Source of the DNA: Nocardioidaceae bacterium
Lineage (GTDB): Bacteria; Actinomycetota; Actinomycetes; Propionibacteriales; Nocardioidaceae
Reading direction: 5' to 3'
NCBI GenBank assembly: GCA_013811715.1
Contig: JACCUS010000240.1
Location: 1-5,282 of the forward strand
DNA: 5,282 nt
The translations under genes were made by a program, and so were the position numbers. This document shows, in pieces, positions 5,245 to 5,282 of the stretch. Position 1 is the first letter of the stretch. Every line of letters starts with the position of its first letter. Below the pieces are notes generated by a model. The model searched no databases and was not told the origin of the DNA. It was given only the letters and a program-made list of their open reading frames with translations.

Positions 5245-5282
5245 GACGCCTTCTCGACCCATCGGCGAGGCGCTATCCGGGA

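Noticed and set aside
5233..5262. Hydrolase start at the ATG at 5262.
   Set aside because: It lacks a ribosome binding site, whereas the GTG at 5232 has GAGG 8 nt upstream.

Overview
The window is very GC-rich, with strong G/C preference at third codon positions, GTG starts and tightly packed genes. Together with the gene families present, this points to a high-GC actinomycete chromosome, most plausibly Nocardioidaceae or relatives; the genus is an inference. Seven protein genes are supported. No RNA genes, CRISPR arrays, insertion sequences or phage genes are visible.

Left part (1-1945, all minus strand). Read in transcription order, the genes are a Nudix hydrolase, a protein with an AbiEi-like N-terminus and a DUF559/Vsr-like nuclease domain, and the first 70 codons of a small lipoprotein cut by the left edge. 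Each of the two gaps between them holds a long imperfect palindrome (261-315 and 1467-1529). The two palindromes share their arm sequence, a 15-nt loop length (with unrelated loop sequence), a C-C mismatch at the same stem position and the same orientation. Two stem pairs differ between the copies yet remain paired. This palindrome / nuclease gene / palindrome unit is the most unusual part of the window.

Middle part (2003-4385, plus strand). A DUF6758-like protein lacking the expected N-terminal zinc ribbon is followed by a PHP-domain phosphoesterase of the RNase AM/YciV type. The latter is translationally coupled (4-bp overlap) to a RecB-family PD-(D/E)XK nuclease with an apparent four-cysteine iron-sulfur site. 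The PHP gene appears to start as a leaderless mRNA. The PHP and RecB-like genes probably form one nucleic-acid-processing operon.

Right part (4378-5232, minus strand). An alpha/beta hydrolase converges on the RecB-like gene, with stop codons overlapping by 8 bp. The longest stretch without a gene is 135 bp, so there is no large empty region.
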